Source: Gammaproteobacteria bacterium | GTDB taxonomy: Bacteria > Pseudomonadota > Gammaproteobacteria > Steroidobacterales > Steroidobacteraceae | Direction of reading: 5' to 3' | DNA length: 64,000 bases | Assembly (NCBI GenBank): GCA_003164785.1 | Contig: PLUE01000062.1 | Coordinates: forward strand, 186,001-250,000 | In this document: positions 24,799 to 32,681 of the stretch, piece after piece | How positions within the stretch are numbered: position 1 is the stretch's first letter | How the letters are laid out: every line of letters starts with the position of its first letter | Program-made: the position numbers and the translations under genes | Notes under the pieces: model-generated | The model's input: only the letters and a program-made list of their open reading frames with translations | Told to the model about the DNA's origin: nothing | Databases searched by the model: none

Positions 24799-25260
24799 TT
24801 AGCGTCCGAAAATGGCGCGGAGACGGTCACCGAGCTTGCGCTGTTCGCGAGCACCGGCGGTGGCGATGAAAATTGTGTCGTCGCCGGAGATGGTGCCCAC
24901 CACCTCCGGCCAGCGTGCGGTGTCGATGGCGACGGCCACGCTCTGCGCGGAACCCACGGCGGTTTTCATCACCGTGAGATTGTTGCCCGCGGTGAACAGG
25001 GCGTTGACGAATTGCTTCAGGGTCGAGAAATCGCTCTTCGGGGGCGTCGCGGTGTCAGGAAGGACATAGCGGTCGCCCAGCTTCGCCACCCCCAATTCCC
25101 GCAGATCGCGGCTCACGCTCGATTGGGTCGCGACGTGACCGTACTTTCGCAGCATGGTCACGAGCTCCGTCTGGCGGCCGACGACCTGCTCGCGAATGAT
25201 CTTCGCGAGCGCTGTGCGGCGTGCCGGGGCGCTGGTGTTGTCGGTGTCGGAACGGAGCAT
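24799..25260 (-). CDS. argR: Arginine repressor
   Basis: The 153-residue product has an N-terminal winged helix with the ArgR recognition pattern (VGRQTELVTMLRKYGHVATQSSVSRDLRELGVAKLGDRY) and a C-terminal oligomerisation and arginine-binding domain including GTISGDDTIFIAT with the paired aspartates (GDD). ArgR hexamers bind ARG boxes when arginine is plentiful. The ATG at 25260 is chosen because the recognised domain starts there and the promoter lies just upstream. As first gene of the operon it should be autoregulated. Confidence 0.96.
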   Translation of the reverse strand: MLRSDTDNTSAPARRTALAKIIREQVVGRQTELVTMLRKYGHVATQSSVSRDLRELGVAKLGDRYVLPDTATPPKSDFSTLKQFVNALFTAGNNLTVMKTAVGSAQSVAVAIDTARWPEVVGTISGDDTIFIATAGAREQRKLGDRLRAIFGR

Positions 25261-25300
25261 GTTTCGCTTAAAGGACGAGCCGGTGCATAAAGTTGCGTGC

Positions 25301-25341
25301 ATTTTGCATAAACATGCACGACCTGTCAAATGCAAAATTCA
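25301..25341 (-). promoter_or_regulatory. argR operon promoter with overlapping ARG boxes
   Basis: Minus strand: -35 TTGACA (25324-25329), 17-base spacer, -10 CAAAAT (25301-25306). A dyad TGCATGTTTATGCA (25305-25318) fits the ARG-box form TGAATwwwwATTCA and overlaps the spacer and -10. A second, weaker TGAATTTTGCA (25331-25341) abuts the -35. ArgR bound there would block polymerase. Confidence 0.7.
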
Positions 25342-25422
25342 CCGATTCCGCCGGCTCAACCGCCGTAAGACGCCGCCGGCGGATGACGTCGCCAGGACTT
25401 CGGGCGGTATGACTAGTACCCT

Positions 25423-26106
25423 ATGCACATGACACTCGAAACCATAGAAGTCGAAACCGCCCCGCATCCGGATGCGGCCGTCATCTGGCTGCACGGGTTG
25501 GGCGCCGACGGCCGCGATTTCGAGCCCGTCGTTCCTGAGTTGGTTCGCCATGGGGAGCGCGCCTGGCGTTTCATATTCCCCCATGCAGTCATCCGACCGG
25601 TGACGATCAACGGTGGGATGCGCATGCGGGCCTGGTACGACATTCTCGGTTTCGATCGCAAAGCCAAGGAGGATGAGGCGGGCTTCCGCGAGTCCGACGC
25701 AGCCGTCCGTGAGTTGATCGCCGACCAGGTGACGCGCGGGATTCCGGCCAAACGCATCGTGCTGGCAGGATTCTCCCAGGGCGGGGCGGTTTCCCTCTAC
25801 ACGGCATTGCGGTACCCCGAACGGCTCGGCGGCGTCATGGCGTTGTCGACGTATCTGCCTCTGGGTGGCAGTCTCGCGTCCGAGCGGGCACCAGCCAATG
25901 AGGGAACCTCGATATTCATGGCACATGGCCTGACGGATGCGGTCCTGCCCTTGGCGATGGGGTTGGAGTCGCGGGACGTTCTGAAGGCCCTTGGCTTCTC
26001 CATCGAGTGGCACCAGTACCCGATGGCGCATTCCGTGTGCGCGGCGGAGATCGCGGACATTCGCGCCTTCCTGTTCAGAGTGCTGCCCGATCCGCTTCAT
26101 CAGTGA
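25423..26106 (+). CDS. Carboxylesterase / phospholipase family alpha/beta hydrolase
   Basis: The 227-residue product is a complete serine hydrolase of the carboxylesterase 2 (EstB, YpfH) family: oxyanion segment IWLHGLGADGRDF, nucleophile elbow GFSQGGAVSL, aspartate in HGLTDAVLP and histidine in YPMAHSVCAAE. These cytoplasmic esterases act on short acyl esters; natural substrates are seldom known. An internal ATG two codons downstream is an equal start candidate. It is divergent from argR. Confidence 0.93.
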   Translation: MHMTLETIEVETAPHPDAAVIWLHGLGADGRDFEPVVPELVRHGERAWRFIFPHAVIRPVTINGGMRMRAWYDILGFDRKAKEDEAGFRESDAAVRELIADQVTRGIPAKRIVLAGFSQGGAVSLYTALRYPERLGGVMALSTYLPLGGSLASERAPANEGTSIFMAHGLTDAVLPLAMGLESRDVLKALGFSIEWHQYPMAHSVCAAEIADIRAFLFRVLPDPLHQ

Positions 26107-26162
26107 CAACCGGGCGGGAGCGGGCTTAATCTAGCCTGCCAGCATCAGACAAGGCGAACATC

Positions 26163-26708
26163 GTGGCAACCACACCCTCGAAGGTAAAGGCGGCTCGGAG
26201 TCGGGCCGGCGTCTCATTGCAGCGCCTGACGGCGGATGCCGAGAAGGCTGCGGCGCTTGCGGAGGTCGCAAAACGGCAGGTGCACTTGGCCAAGGCCCAG
26301 CTGAAAAAAGCGCGCAAGCGGTCCAAGTCCGCCAAGAAGGCAGCGAAACGGGCCAAGAAGAAAATCGAAGCGGCGACTGGAGCGGTTCAAAAGACCGCAG
26401 TTCAAAAGGCCGCGGCAACCAAGGCTGCGCGTGCGGCCCCTGCTCCCAAGGTCAAGAAGTCGACCGGCGCGGGCGGCAAATCCACCGCTCCCAAGGCGTC
26501 GGGCGCCGCGAAGGCCCCGGCTCCGGCCGGCAGGCCGGCCAAAAAATCATTCCAGTCGGCCGCCGAGGTCGCGAAATCGGTCATCAGCAGAATGTCGGCC
26601 GCCAAGGGCAGCAAGTCCGGGAAGCCCGGCTCTACCGACGGGGCCGCCGCCTCGTCGGCCGGTGCGGAGGCTGCGCCATCGGAGCCGAAGGCTGATAGTG
26701 CGGCGTAG
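26163..26708 (+). CDS. Histone H1-like lysine/alanine-rich protein
   Basis: The 181-residue product, read from GTG, is composed largely of Ala, Lys and Pro, with KKARKRSKSAKKAAKRAKKK near residue 45 and repeated AAP/KKA blocks in the second half. The first 45 residues look like a coiled helix (LTADAEKAAALAEVAKRQVHLAKAQ). Such proteins bind DNA or RNA without sequence specificity and condense nucleoids. The C-terminus turns acidic (AEAAPSEPKADS). Length is likely to vary among relatives. Confidence 0.75.
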   Translation: MATTPSKVKAARSRAGVSLQRLTADAEKAAALAEVAKRQVHLAKAQLKKARKRSKSAKKAAKRAKKKIEAATGAVQKTAVQKAAATKAARAAPAPKVKKSTGAGGKSTAPKASGAAKAPAPAGRPAKKSFQSAAEVAKSVISRMSAAKGSKSGKPGSTDGAAASSAGAEAAPSEPKADSAA

Positions 26709-26722
26709 CGCGAGCCCCCGGC

Positions 26723-27364
26723 TCAACTGGTCACGGCGTTCGGGAACAACGTCGCAATCAGAATCATCAGGAACAGCAGCGCCAGAAAGCCCACGACCTG
26801 CCCCAGGATCCAAAGACCCAGGGCTTTGCGGGCGGTAACGCCCTGGATCTCGCTCAGGCCCATGACCTGAATCACGACACTCCAGATCGTGAGCAGTACA
26901 TACGCGAAGAATTGCGCATGCAGCAGCAGCGCCACGAACCCCTCGACGTCGGGGTGCGGGTCCTGCTCGAAGGTGACCTCGCCCGTGAGCAGCGCGGTGA
27001 ACACCCAGACGATCAGGGATGCCGCCATCGGCACGCCGCCGTAGGCGAGAACATGAATCACTTGATTTCGGGCGGTTGGTTTCCCGGCCCGAGCACCCAG
27101 CCGCGCGTAGATGGCGCCCATCAAAAAGAGGCTGGCGACGCCCGCCACCGACCCGATCAACAGCGCCTTGCCGAAGATTTCCGCGATGCTGCTGTGGGTC
27201 CCGGCATTTTGTGCGCGGCTCAATGCGAGCCAGCCCGCGATGCCCTGTGCGGCCCCGAGAAGATAGTCGGCGCGCCCGATGGAGCGCGACGCCAATTCTC
27301 GAAACACGCGTCTCGGTCGTAGCCACACATCATGCAGCGGGCGAATGGGTTGTTCTGGTAGCAC
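26723..27364 (-). CDS. YIP1-family integral membrane protein
   Basis: The 213-residue product has five hydrophobic helices spread between about 60 and 210 (LIGSVAGVASLFLMGAIYA, GVPMAASLIVWVFTALLTG, FFAYVLLTIWSVVIQVMGL, ILGQVVGFLALLFLMILIA) and a YIP1-like GLSEIQGVTARKA loop. The start is GTG, followed by LPEQPIRPLHDVWLRPRRVFREL, a pattern also seen in Yip1-domain proteins. Bacterial members have no clear role. It converges on the H1-like gene. Confidence 0.7.
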   Translation of the reverse strand: MLPEQPIRPLHDVWLRPRRVFRELASRSIGRADYLLGAAQGIAGWLALSRAQNAGTHSSIAEIFGKALLIGSVAGVASLFLMGAIYARLGARAGKPTARNQVIHVLAYGGVPMAASLIVWVFTALLTGEVTFEQDPHPDVEGFVALLLHAQFFAYVLLTIWSVVIQVMGLSEIQGVTARKALGLWILGQVVGFLALLFLMILIATLFPNAVTS

Positions 27365-27481
27365 GCGAGCAGCCTACGCAATACGCGCGACCGACTCCAG
27401 CGTCACGCACAGATGACAGCAGACTTTTTCGGGGATACTCTCACCGTGAGCAGCCTTAAGACCGCGAGGAGAAGATTGATC

Positions 27482-27832
27482 ATGGCAAAGAAGAAAAGTA
27501 AAGCGAAGCGTCCGGGAACGAAAGCGAAGAGCAAGGTCGCAAAGAGCAAGGTAGCGAAGAAAAAGACGACGAAATCGTCGAGCAAGGCGAAGTCGTCGAG
27601 CAAAGCGAAAAAAGTAGCGAAAAAGAAGGTGGCCAAGAAGAAGGCGAAGGCCAAATCGGCGCCGGTAGCCAAGAAGAAGACGGCGAAGAAAAAGGTCGCC
27701 AAGAAGAAAGTTGCGCGCGCGAAGAGCGTGGCGCCGGTATCTCCCTTACCGGTGAGCGAGCCGCCCGAATCGAACGCGAACGAGCCGGTGATCGAGCCCG
27801 AGTCATCCAATGTGGAAACATCGACGGCCTAA
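27482..27832 (+). CDS. Second histone H1-like lysine-rich protein
   Basis: The ATG at 27482 follows AGGAGA, giving 116 residues. It is almost pure Lys/Ala/Ser with repeated KKKVAKKKAK blocks to residue 80 and an acidic tail (PESNANEPVIEPESSN). This is a second H1-like protein within 1.3 kb of the first but of different repeat structure, so recent duplication is unlikely. Binding of nucleic acid is inferred from composition. Confidence 0.75.
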   Translation: MAKKKSKAKRPGTKAKSKVAKSKVAKKKTTKSSSKAKSSSKAKKVAKKKVAKKKAKAKSAPVAKKKTAKKKVAKKKVARAKSVAPVSPLPVSEPPESNANEPVIEPESSNVETSTA

Positions 27833-28145
27833 AGGACACGAGAACTTGCAGGTGTCAGGCGCGTATCAGTCCTCGTAGGGGGTGCGCGCCTTTACTGTCC
27901 GGAAACACGCGCGTCGACACTCTCCTCGGGTCGATCCGCTTCCAGAACGTTCTGACCCTCGACATGCGACCGGTCACGATAGGGCGGGACCGCGCCAGCC
28001 CGTCCAAGGCGCCGCTGACCGTCGTCCTCGGTTTCCAATCCGCGCACCAAGCGCTATCCTTCGAGCGGCGCTTGCGCGCCGAAGCGGTCAACCGGTCTTC
28101 TACGGGCGCGTTCAAGTTCATTGCATTGGCGAGTCTGGTACAAAC
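27833..28145. other. 313-base stretch without a clear gene
   Basis: Frames are open on both strands here but none has a ribosome site, signal or recognised motif, and codon use is unlike the flanking genes. The 3' end must hold the promoter of the YXWGXW lipoprotein (a TGGTACAA element lies just before its ATG), without a convincing -35. Confidence 0.4.
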
Positions 28146-28469
28146 ATGTCGTCGCACAATCTCCGTTGGGTCTCCTGCATCGTCATGACCGGCGTCATGA
28201 GCGCCTGCGTCGTCGTTCCTGATCAGCGGCATTACGCCGGGGGCGTGGTCATGGTGGCGCCGCCTCCGCTGCGCGAAGAAGTGATCGGCGTGGCGCCGGC
28301 GCCGGGTTATGTCTGGATGACCGGCTATTGGAAGTGGGTGGGTGATCGCCACGAGTGGGTTCCGGGGCATTGGGCCGCCGCACGTCCCGGAAGGCGCTGG
28401 GTGCCCGATCAGTGGGTCAGGCAGGGTGATGGTTGGCGGCTGCGTCCCGGGCATTGGGAGCGGGTTTAG
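28146..28469 (+). CDS. YXWGXW-repeat lipoprotein
   Basis: The ATG at 28146 begins MSSHNLRWVSCIVMTGVMSACVV, a short lipoprotein signal with a lipidation Cys. The body has PPPLREEVIG, a YVWMTGYWKW unit, HEWVPGHWA, RRWVPDQW and GWRLRPGHWERV: YXWGXW-like Trp-rich repeats found in small envelope lipoproteins of proteobacteria. 107 residues. Function is unknown; the aromatic repeat probably packs as a small beta fold. Confidence 0.8.
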   Translation: MSSHNLRWVSCIVMTGVMSACVVVPDQRHYAGGVVMVAPPPLREEVIGVAPAPGYVWMTGYWKWVGDRHEWVPGHWAAARPGRRWVPDQWVRQGDGWRLRPGHWERV

Positions 28470-28506
28470 CGACGCGCGGTTAGCGACGCGCGGTTAGCGT
28501 GGCGCG
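28466..28506 (+). repeat. 14-bp tandem repeat after the YXWGXW gene
   Basis: Unit ttagcgacgcgcgg occurs twice in tandem with a third degenerate copy; the first copy contains the gene's TAG stop. It may vary in copy number. Confidence 0.7.
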
Positions 28507-28560
28507 TCGATGCCGGCTTTGGCGCAGCTAGTAGGAAGCTTAACGTGCCGAGGCTGCCGC

Positions 28561-29505
28561 CTAGCGCGAGGGCGGCCAGGCGGTCGCTCCATGAATGTCG
28601 CGAAGCGGCCTGTCGCTTCCCGCGTCGAACCAATGCTCGATCAACCTGAAGGAAATGGATTGATTGGGTGGCAGCAGGGGAAATCCGGCAATGATGTCGT
28701 CGCGGGTGAACCAACGCGCATCTTCCAGTTCCTGGTCGCGCAGGTTGATGTCATGACTGATCGCGTGCGCCGTGAACCCCAGCATCAGCGAGGCTGGAAA
28801 CGGCCATGGTTGAGAGGAGTGATATTCGATGGCATCGACCGCGACCCCTGTCTCCTCCAGCACTTCCCGTGCCACGGCGTCTTCCAGCGATTCTCCCGGC
28901 TCAACGAAGCCTGCGATGGTCGAATACCGTCCCACGGGCCATGAGGCTTGGCGCCCCAGGAGGGCGCGCGGTCCGTCGCTGATGAGCACGATGATGGCCG
29001 GATCGAGTCGCGGGAACTGCTCGTGGCGGCAAGCCGGGTTCGTGCACACCAGAACGTGGCCGCCTTTGGCTGGAAACGTCGGCGTGCCGCAGCTGCCGCA
29101 AAACCGATTCCGCCGACGCCACGACAGCAATGCGCGGGCATAGCCCAGCAGGCCCGCCTCCTCCGGTGGCAACAAGGATGCCACGACCCGCAGATCCTCG
29201 AAACGGGCCTCCGCCAGCAATTGCGGCGGATCGACACCCTCGAGCTCGTAGGCGAAATAATTCGCGCCCTCGACGCGTCCCAGCAAAATCAGGTCATTGA
29301 TGCCGCGTCGTTCGTGAGGTATCGCCGCCAGTTCGAGGAACGCCGCCCGCGGTTCTGAGTCGCCGACCACCAAGCTGCGGGAATTCCAGACCGGCACCAG
29401 ACGGCTGGCCGGGTCGGCAAGCGCGTTGCCGAACCAGTCGGGATGCTGGCGCAAATGAGCGTCACGATCCAGGTAAGGACCAGAAAAAACGTTCCTTCTC
29501 TGCAT
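28561..29505 (-). CDS. nudC: NADH pyrophosphatase / NAD-RNA decapping Nudix hydrolase
   Basis: The 314-residue product has the NudC layout: an N-terminal domain, a four-cysteine zinc ribbon (FCGSCGTPTF ... CTNPAC), then a Nudix box GFVEPGESLEDAVAREVLEETGV matching GX5EX7REUXEEXGU. After the box comes SQPWPFPASLMLGF, the SQPWPFPxS motif diagnostic of NADH-specific NudC. It hydrolyses NAD(H) to NMN(H) and AMP and removes NAD caps from RNA. Monocistronic, adjacent to the FlhC-like gene on the same strand. Confidence 0.96.
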   Translation of the reverse strand: MQRRNVFSGPYLDRDAHLRQHPDWFGNALADPASRLVPVWNSRSLVVGDSEPRAAFLELAAIPHERRGINDLILLGRVEGANYFAYELEGVDPPQLLAEARFEDLRVVASLLPPEEAGLLGYARALLSWRRRNRFCGSCGTPTFPAKGGHVLVCTNPACRHEQFPRLDPAIIVLISDGPRALLGRQASWPVGRYSTIAGFVEPGESLEDAVAREVLEETGVAVDAIEYHSSQPWPFPASLMLGFTAHAISHDINLRDQELEDARWFTRDDIIAGFPLLPPNQSISFRLIEHWFDAGSDRPLRDIHGATAWPPSR

Positions 29506-29515
29506 CCTTGCGATT

Positions 29516-30103
29516 CTAGCAGGGCGCAGGCTTTCGTACCGCCAACGGCATGGTCGGCCCGGGCGCGCCGCAATTGCTGCAATTCAGCCGGCGCCTCGAC
29601 AGCAGATCGCACAATCGCATGCCGCCGCAGAGATCGCACCGCGCGACACTCAATTCTTCGCGCTTCGACAGGGCGAGCAACAGGAACCAGGCATGTTCGA
29701 ACGAGATGCTTGCCGGCGAATGCCACTCCACGTAGGACTCGTAGGCATCGCACAGCAGAGCGCCCGACTCCAGGGACCCCATCCGATAGCGCGATTCGAC
29801 CGCCAGGGCCGAGCCCCCGATGAGGCCATAGACTAGATACAAGCTCGCGAGCTGTGCCGCTTGAAAAGTAAGCTCCGCATTTTTAAAGAAAAATGCGGCT
29901 TGCCGCGGAGACTTCCCGCGATGGCGCTGCACCGGTCGAGAGTCGTTATCCATGACATAGCTGCGATAGAGCTTGCGAATCCGATCGTCGCTGAGCCCGG
30001 TCCATTGGCGGATGGTGAAGGTCCGTGCCTCGTGGCGTATCAAGCGCTCGGCTAGATCAAACCGCTGTCGGTCGCGGGTATATCGATCATCTGAGACTCG
30101 CAT
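29516..30103 (-). CDS. Orphan FlhC-like transcription regulator
   Basis: The 195-residue product (E. coli FlhC: 192) begins with a helix-turn-helix-like segment (FTIRQWTGLSDDRIRKLYRSY) and ends in a zinc site with Cys156, Cys159, Cys175 and Cys178 (CDLCGG ... CSNCG), the arrangement of FlhC. FlhC normally works with FlhD as FlhD4C2, the master activator of flagellar genes. No FlhD or flagellar gene is in the window, so this is either a stray regulator or one with another partner. AGGAG precedes the ATG at 30103; an upstream in-frame start is therefore rejected. Confidence 0.8.
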   Translation of the reverse strand: MRVSDDRYTRDRQRFDLAERLIRHEARTFTIRQWTGLSDDRIRKLYRSYVMDNDSRPVQRHRGKSPRQAAFFFKNAELTFQAAQLASLYLVYGLIGGSALAVESRYRMGSLESGALLCDAYESYVEWHSPASISFEHAWFLLLALSKREELSVARCDLCGGMRLCDLLSRRRLNCSNCGAPGPTMPLAVRKPAPC

Positions 30104-30157
30104 CGGTGGACTCCTTGTGGTGTGGCGCAATTCGCGGCTTTTCGGGCAGAAAATAAT

Positions 30158-30186
30158 TTGACAGAAATTAATCACAAAGTTAGCGT
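30158..30186 (+). promoter_or_regulatory. Candidate promoter for the unknown gene at 30279
   Basis: TTGACA, 17 bases, TAGCGT in the divergent region between the FlhC-like gene and the next gene. The -35 is perfect; the -10 matches 3 of 6. Confidence 0.4.
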
Positions 30187-30278
30187 ACTTGCCAAGGACT
30201 CCCTGCCTGCAATTGCCCCCGCATTTGCGGTGAAATGCGGGGAGTCATTAAAGGATTGGATTAGGCACCGGAGGCGCC

Positions 30279-30896
30279 ATGCAGGATGCACACGTCAGAA
30301 GCGGAAACCCCGAGTCTCGAGCGCTCGCGAAACTCCTCGAGTCCGTATCAGGTCTCAATCGCCAATTTCTTGACCTCGTGTCGGCGCACTCGACCGACTG
30401 GGGTCCGTCGCGAGTGGGTCTGGCGGTCGAGCTGTCCGGCAAAATCGCTCCCTTGACGGCGGCGCAGAAGCGGGCGGCCTCGAATTGTCCCTATGCGTTG
30501 TTCGATCTGCGTTTCGACGACGAGCACCATTGGCAGTCGCGCCTGGGGGATGTCGGGCAGTGGAGCGTCGCCGACGTGGACTTGGTCGACGCGGACACCG
30601 CCAAGTTCGTGAACTTGGCCCTTTTCTTCGCCTGGCATTCCGCGTCCACCGGAAAATTGCCGGCGCGACTTCTTCTGGGAATGAGCGAGGCAACCGCGAC
30701 GATTTTCCGCTCCGTCACCCTGGATCGCCTCTTGGGCCTGGGCACCGCCGAAGCCATCCATCTGACCGCAAGATGGTGCAATCGCTCGACCTATTGGAAC
30801 GCCTTGGCAGCGGCTGCGGCACGGCCGAATTCGGCGGCATTGCGTCGGATTCAGCTATCCGGACTGCAGCTGACTGCGGCCGCGCGACTGGTCTGA
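30279..30896 (+). CDS. Unknown cytoplasmic protein divergent to the FlhC-like gene
   Basis: The 205-residue product, with GGAGG before its ATG, has no recognised family. It is largely helical with segments ALAKLLESVSGLNRQFLDLV, AAQKRAASNCPYALFDLRFDD, KFVNLALFFAWHSAST and GTAEAIHLTARWCNR. No signal peptide or membrane helix is evident. The divergent arrangement with the FlhC-like regulator, 175 bases apart, suggests shared control. The next genes, an ABC transporter, start 56 bases later on the same strand. Confidence 0.6.
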   Translation: MQDAHVRSGNPESRALAKLLESVSGLNRQFLDLVSAHSTDWGPSRVGLAVELSGKIAPLTAAQKRAASNCPYALFDLRFDDEHHWQSRLGDVGQWSVADVDLVDADTAKFVNLALFFAWHSASTGKLPARLLLGMSEATATIFRSVTLDRLLGLGTAEAIHLTARWCNRSTYWNALAAAAARPNSAALRRIQLSGLQLTAAARLV

Positions 30897-30951
30897 GGCG
30901 CGCCTCATGGTTGCAGCGGAAGGCCCGCGAGGTTTAGGCTAGGCGGCTCTT

Positions 30952-31890
30952 ATGCAACAAGCCCTCGTCCTAAGACAACTCACCAAGGTCTACAAAAACG
31001 GCATCAAAGCCCTCAAAGGCATCGATCTCGAGGTCGCCGAAGGGGATTTCTTCGCGCTGCTCGGCCCGAACGGCGCCGGCAAGACGACGGCCATCGGCAT
31101 CGTCACTTCGCTGGTGAACAAGACCAGCGGAGTCGTCGAAGTCTTCGGGCATGACATCGATCGCGAACTCGAAGCGGCGAAATCCTGCATCGGCATCGTC
31201 CCGCAGGAGGTGAACTTCAACATGTTCGAGTCGGTGTTCACGATCGTGGTGAACATGGCGGGCTTCTATGGAATTCCGCGTCCGCTCGCCAAACAGCGGG
31301 CCGAAAAATACCTGAAGCAATTACAGTTGTGGGACAGACGCGATTCGATCGCCAGGTCCTTGTCCGGCGGCATGAAGCGCCGCCTCATGATCGCGCGTGC
31401 GTTGATGCACGAGCCGCGGTTGTTGATTTTGGACGAGCCCACGGCGGGTGTGGACATCGAGATCCGAAGGTCCATGTGGGAGTTCCTGCGCAACATCAAC
31501 GAGCAGGGAACCACCATCATCCTGACGACCCACTATTTGGAAGAGGCTGAAAATCTTTGTCGTAATGTGGCCATCATCGAAGGCGGCCGGATCATCGAAC
31601 GGGACAGCATGGCGAACGTGCTGCGCAAACTGCAGACGGAAATTTTCGTGTTCAACTTGAGCTTGCCGCTGCTGCAACCGCCGCAGCTGCAAGGTTTTCG
31701 AACCACGCTTTCCGATGACCATACGCTCGAGGTCGAAGTATCGAAGGGGCAGAGTTTGAACGATATATTCGCGCAGCTTTCTGCGCAGGGTGTGGAAGTG
31801 AACAGCATGCGGAACAAGGTAAACCGGCTCGAGGAGCTGTTCATCCGTCTGGTCGACGTCAGCGCTCGTGCTGCCCTGCAAGGCGCCTGA
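30952..31890 (+). CDS. yadG: ABC transporter ATP-binding protein YadG
   Basis: The 312-residue product has Walker A GPNGAGKTT, Q-loop, the signature LSGGMKRRL, Walker B LLILDEPTAGVD and the H-loop histidine in ILTTHYLEEAE. Together with the permease just downstream it forms a YadGH-type ABC-2 exporter of unknown substrate. The C-terminal 90 residues form the small regulatory domain typical of YadG. Confidence 0.93.
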   Translation: MQQALVLRQLTKVYKNGIKALKGIDLEVAEGDFFALLGPNGAGKTTAIGIVTSLVNKTSGVVEVFGHDIDRELEAAKSCIGIVPQEVNFNMFESVFTIVVNMAGFYGIPRPLAKQRAEKYLKQLQLWDRRDSIARSLSGGMKRRLMIARALMHEPRLLILDEPTAGVDIEIRRSMWEFLRNINEQGTTIILTTHYLEEAENLCRNVAIIEGGRIIERDSMANVLRKLQTEIFVFNLSLPLLQPPQLQGFRTTLSDDHTLEVEVSKGQSLNDIFAQLSAQGVEVNSMRNKVNRLEELFIRLVDVSARAALQGA

Positions 31891-31893
31891 GCC

Positions 31894-32679
31894 GTGGCCA
31901 ATGCCTCGCGCGCACGCGCCGAGTGGGTCGGGTTCTCGACCATCATCATTCGTGAATTCAATCGCATCGTGCGCATCTGGGGTCAGACCATCGTCCCGCC
32001 GGTCGTCACGGCGACCCTGTATTTCGTGATTTTCGGCAGCCTGATAGGCAGGCGCGTCGGTCAGGTCGACGGCTACGATTACATGCAGTTCATCGCGCCC
32101 GGTCTCATCATGATGACGGTCATCACGAACTCGTATGGGAATGTCGTCTCCTCGTTCTTCGGCGCGAAATTCGGCAAGCATCTCGAGGAACTGCTCGTCT
32201 CTCCCATGCCCAACTGGCTGATTTTGACGGGATATGTTGCGGGCGGCGTGTTGCGCGGTCTCTTGGTGGGTTCGGTGGTGACCGTGGTGGCGTATTTCTT
32301 CACGCGCTTTACCGTCGTGCATGTGTTCGCGGTTCTATCCGCCGTGTTGCTCACCAGCGTCGTGTTCGCCCTGGGCGGGTTCATCAACGCCCTGTTTGCC
32401 AAGAATTTCGACCAGATCTCCTGGTTTCCGACCTTCGTTCTGGCGCCGCTCACGTATCTCGGCGGAGTGTTTTATTCCATCAAGATGCTCCCCCCCTGGG
32501 CGCTCGCGGCGTCGCATGCCAATCCGATCCTCTACATGGTCAGCGCGTTCCGGTACGGATTTCTCGGCACGTCGGACGTCGATTTGCCCCTGGCTTATGG
32601 GATCATGGTCGGGGCTGTCGTCGTTATGTTCGGTCTGGCGGTGATTCTGTTGAATCGAGGCACCGGCATCCGCGAATAA
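31894..32679 (+). CDS. yadH: ABC-2 type transporter permease YadH
   Basis: The 261-residue product starts at GTG 3 bases after yadG, with AAGG inside the end of yadG as ribosome site. It has six predicted membrane helices and the ABC-2 signature region LTYLGGVFYSIKMLPPWALAASHANPILYMVSAFRYGF, matching YadH. It pairs with YadG to form the exporter core. A truncated peptidase remnant follows directly. Confidence 0.93.
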   Translation: MANASRARAEWVGFSTIIIREFNRIVRIWGQTIVPPVVTATLYFVIFGSLIGRRVGQVDGYDYMQFIAPGLIMMTVITNSYGNVVSSFFGAKFGKHLEELLVSPMPNWLILTGYVAGGVLRGLLVGSVVTVVAYFFTRFTVVHVFAVLSAVLLTSVVFALGGFINALFAKNFDQISWFPTFVLAPLTYLGGVFYSIKMLPPWALAASHANPILYMVSAFRYGFLGTSDVDLPLAYGIMVGAVVVMFGLAVILLNRGTGIRE

Positions 32680-32681
32680 GC

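Noticed and set aside
27882..28145. N-terminal extension of the YXWGXW lipoprotein
   Set aside because: The open frame continues upstream, but the lipoprotein signal peptide starts at 28146 and the upstream residues have no conserved look.
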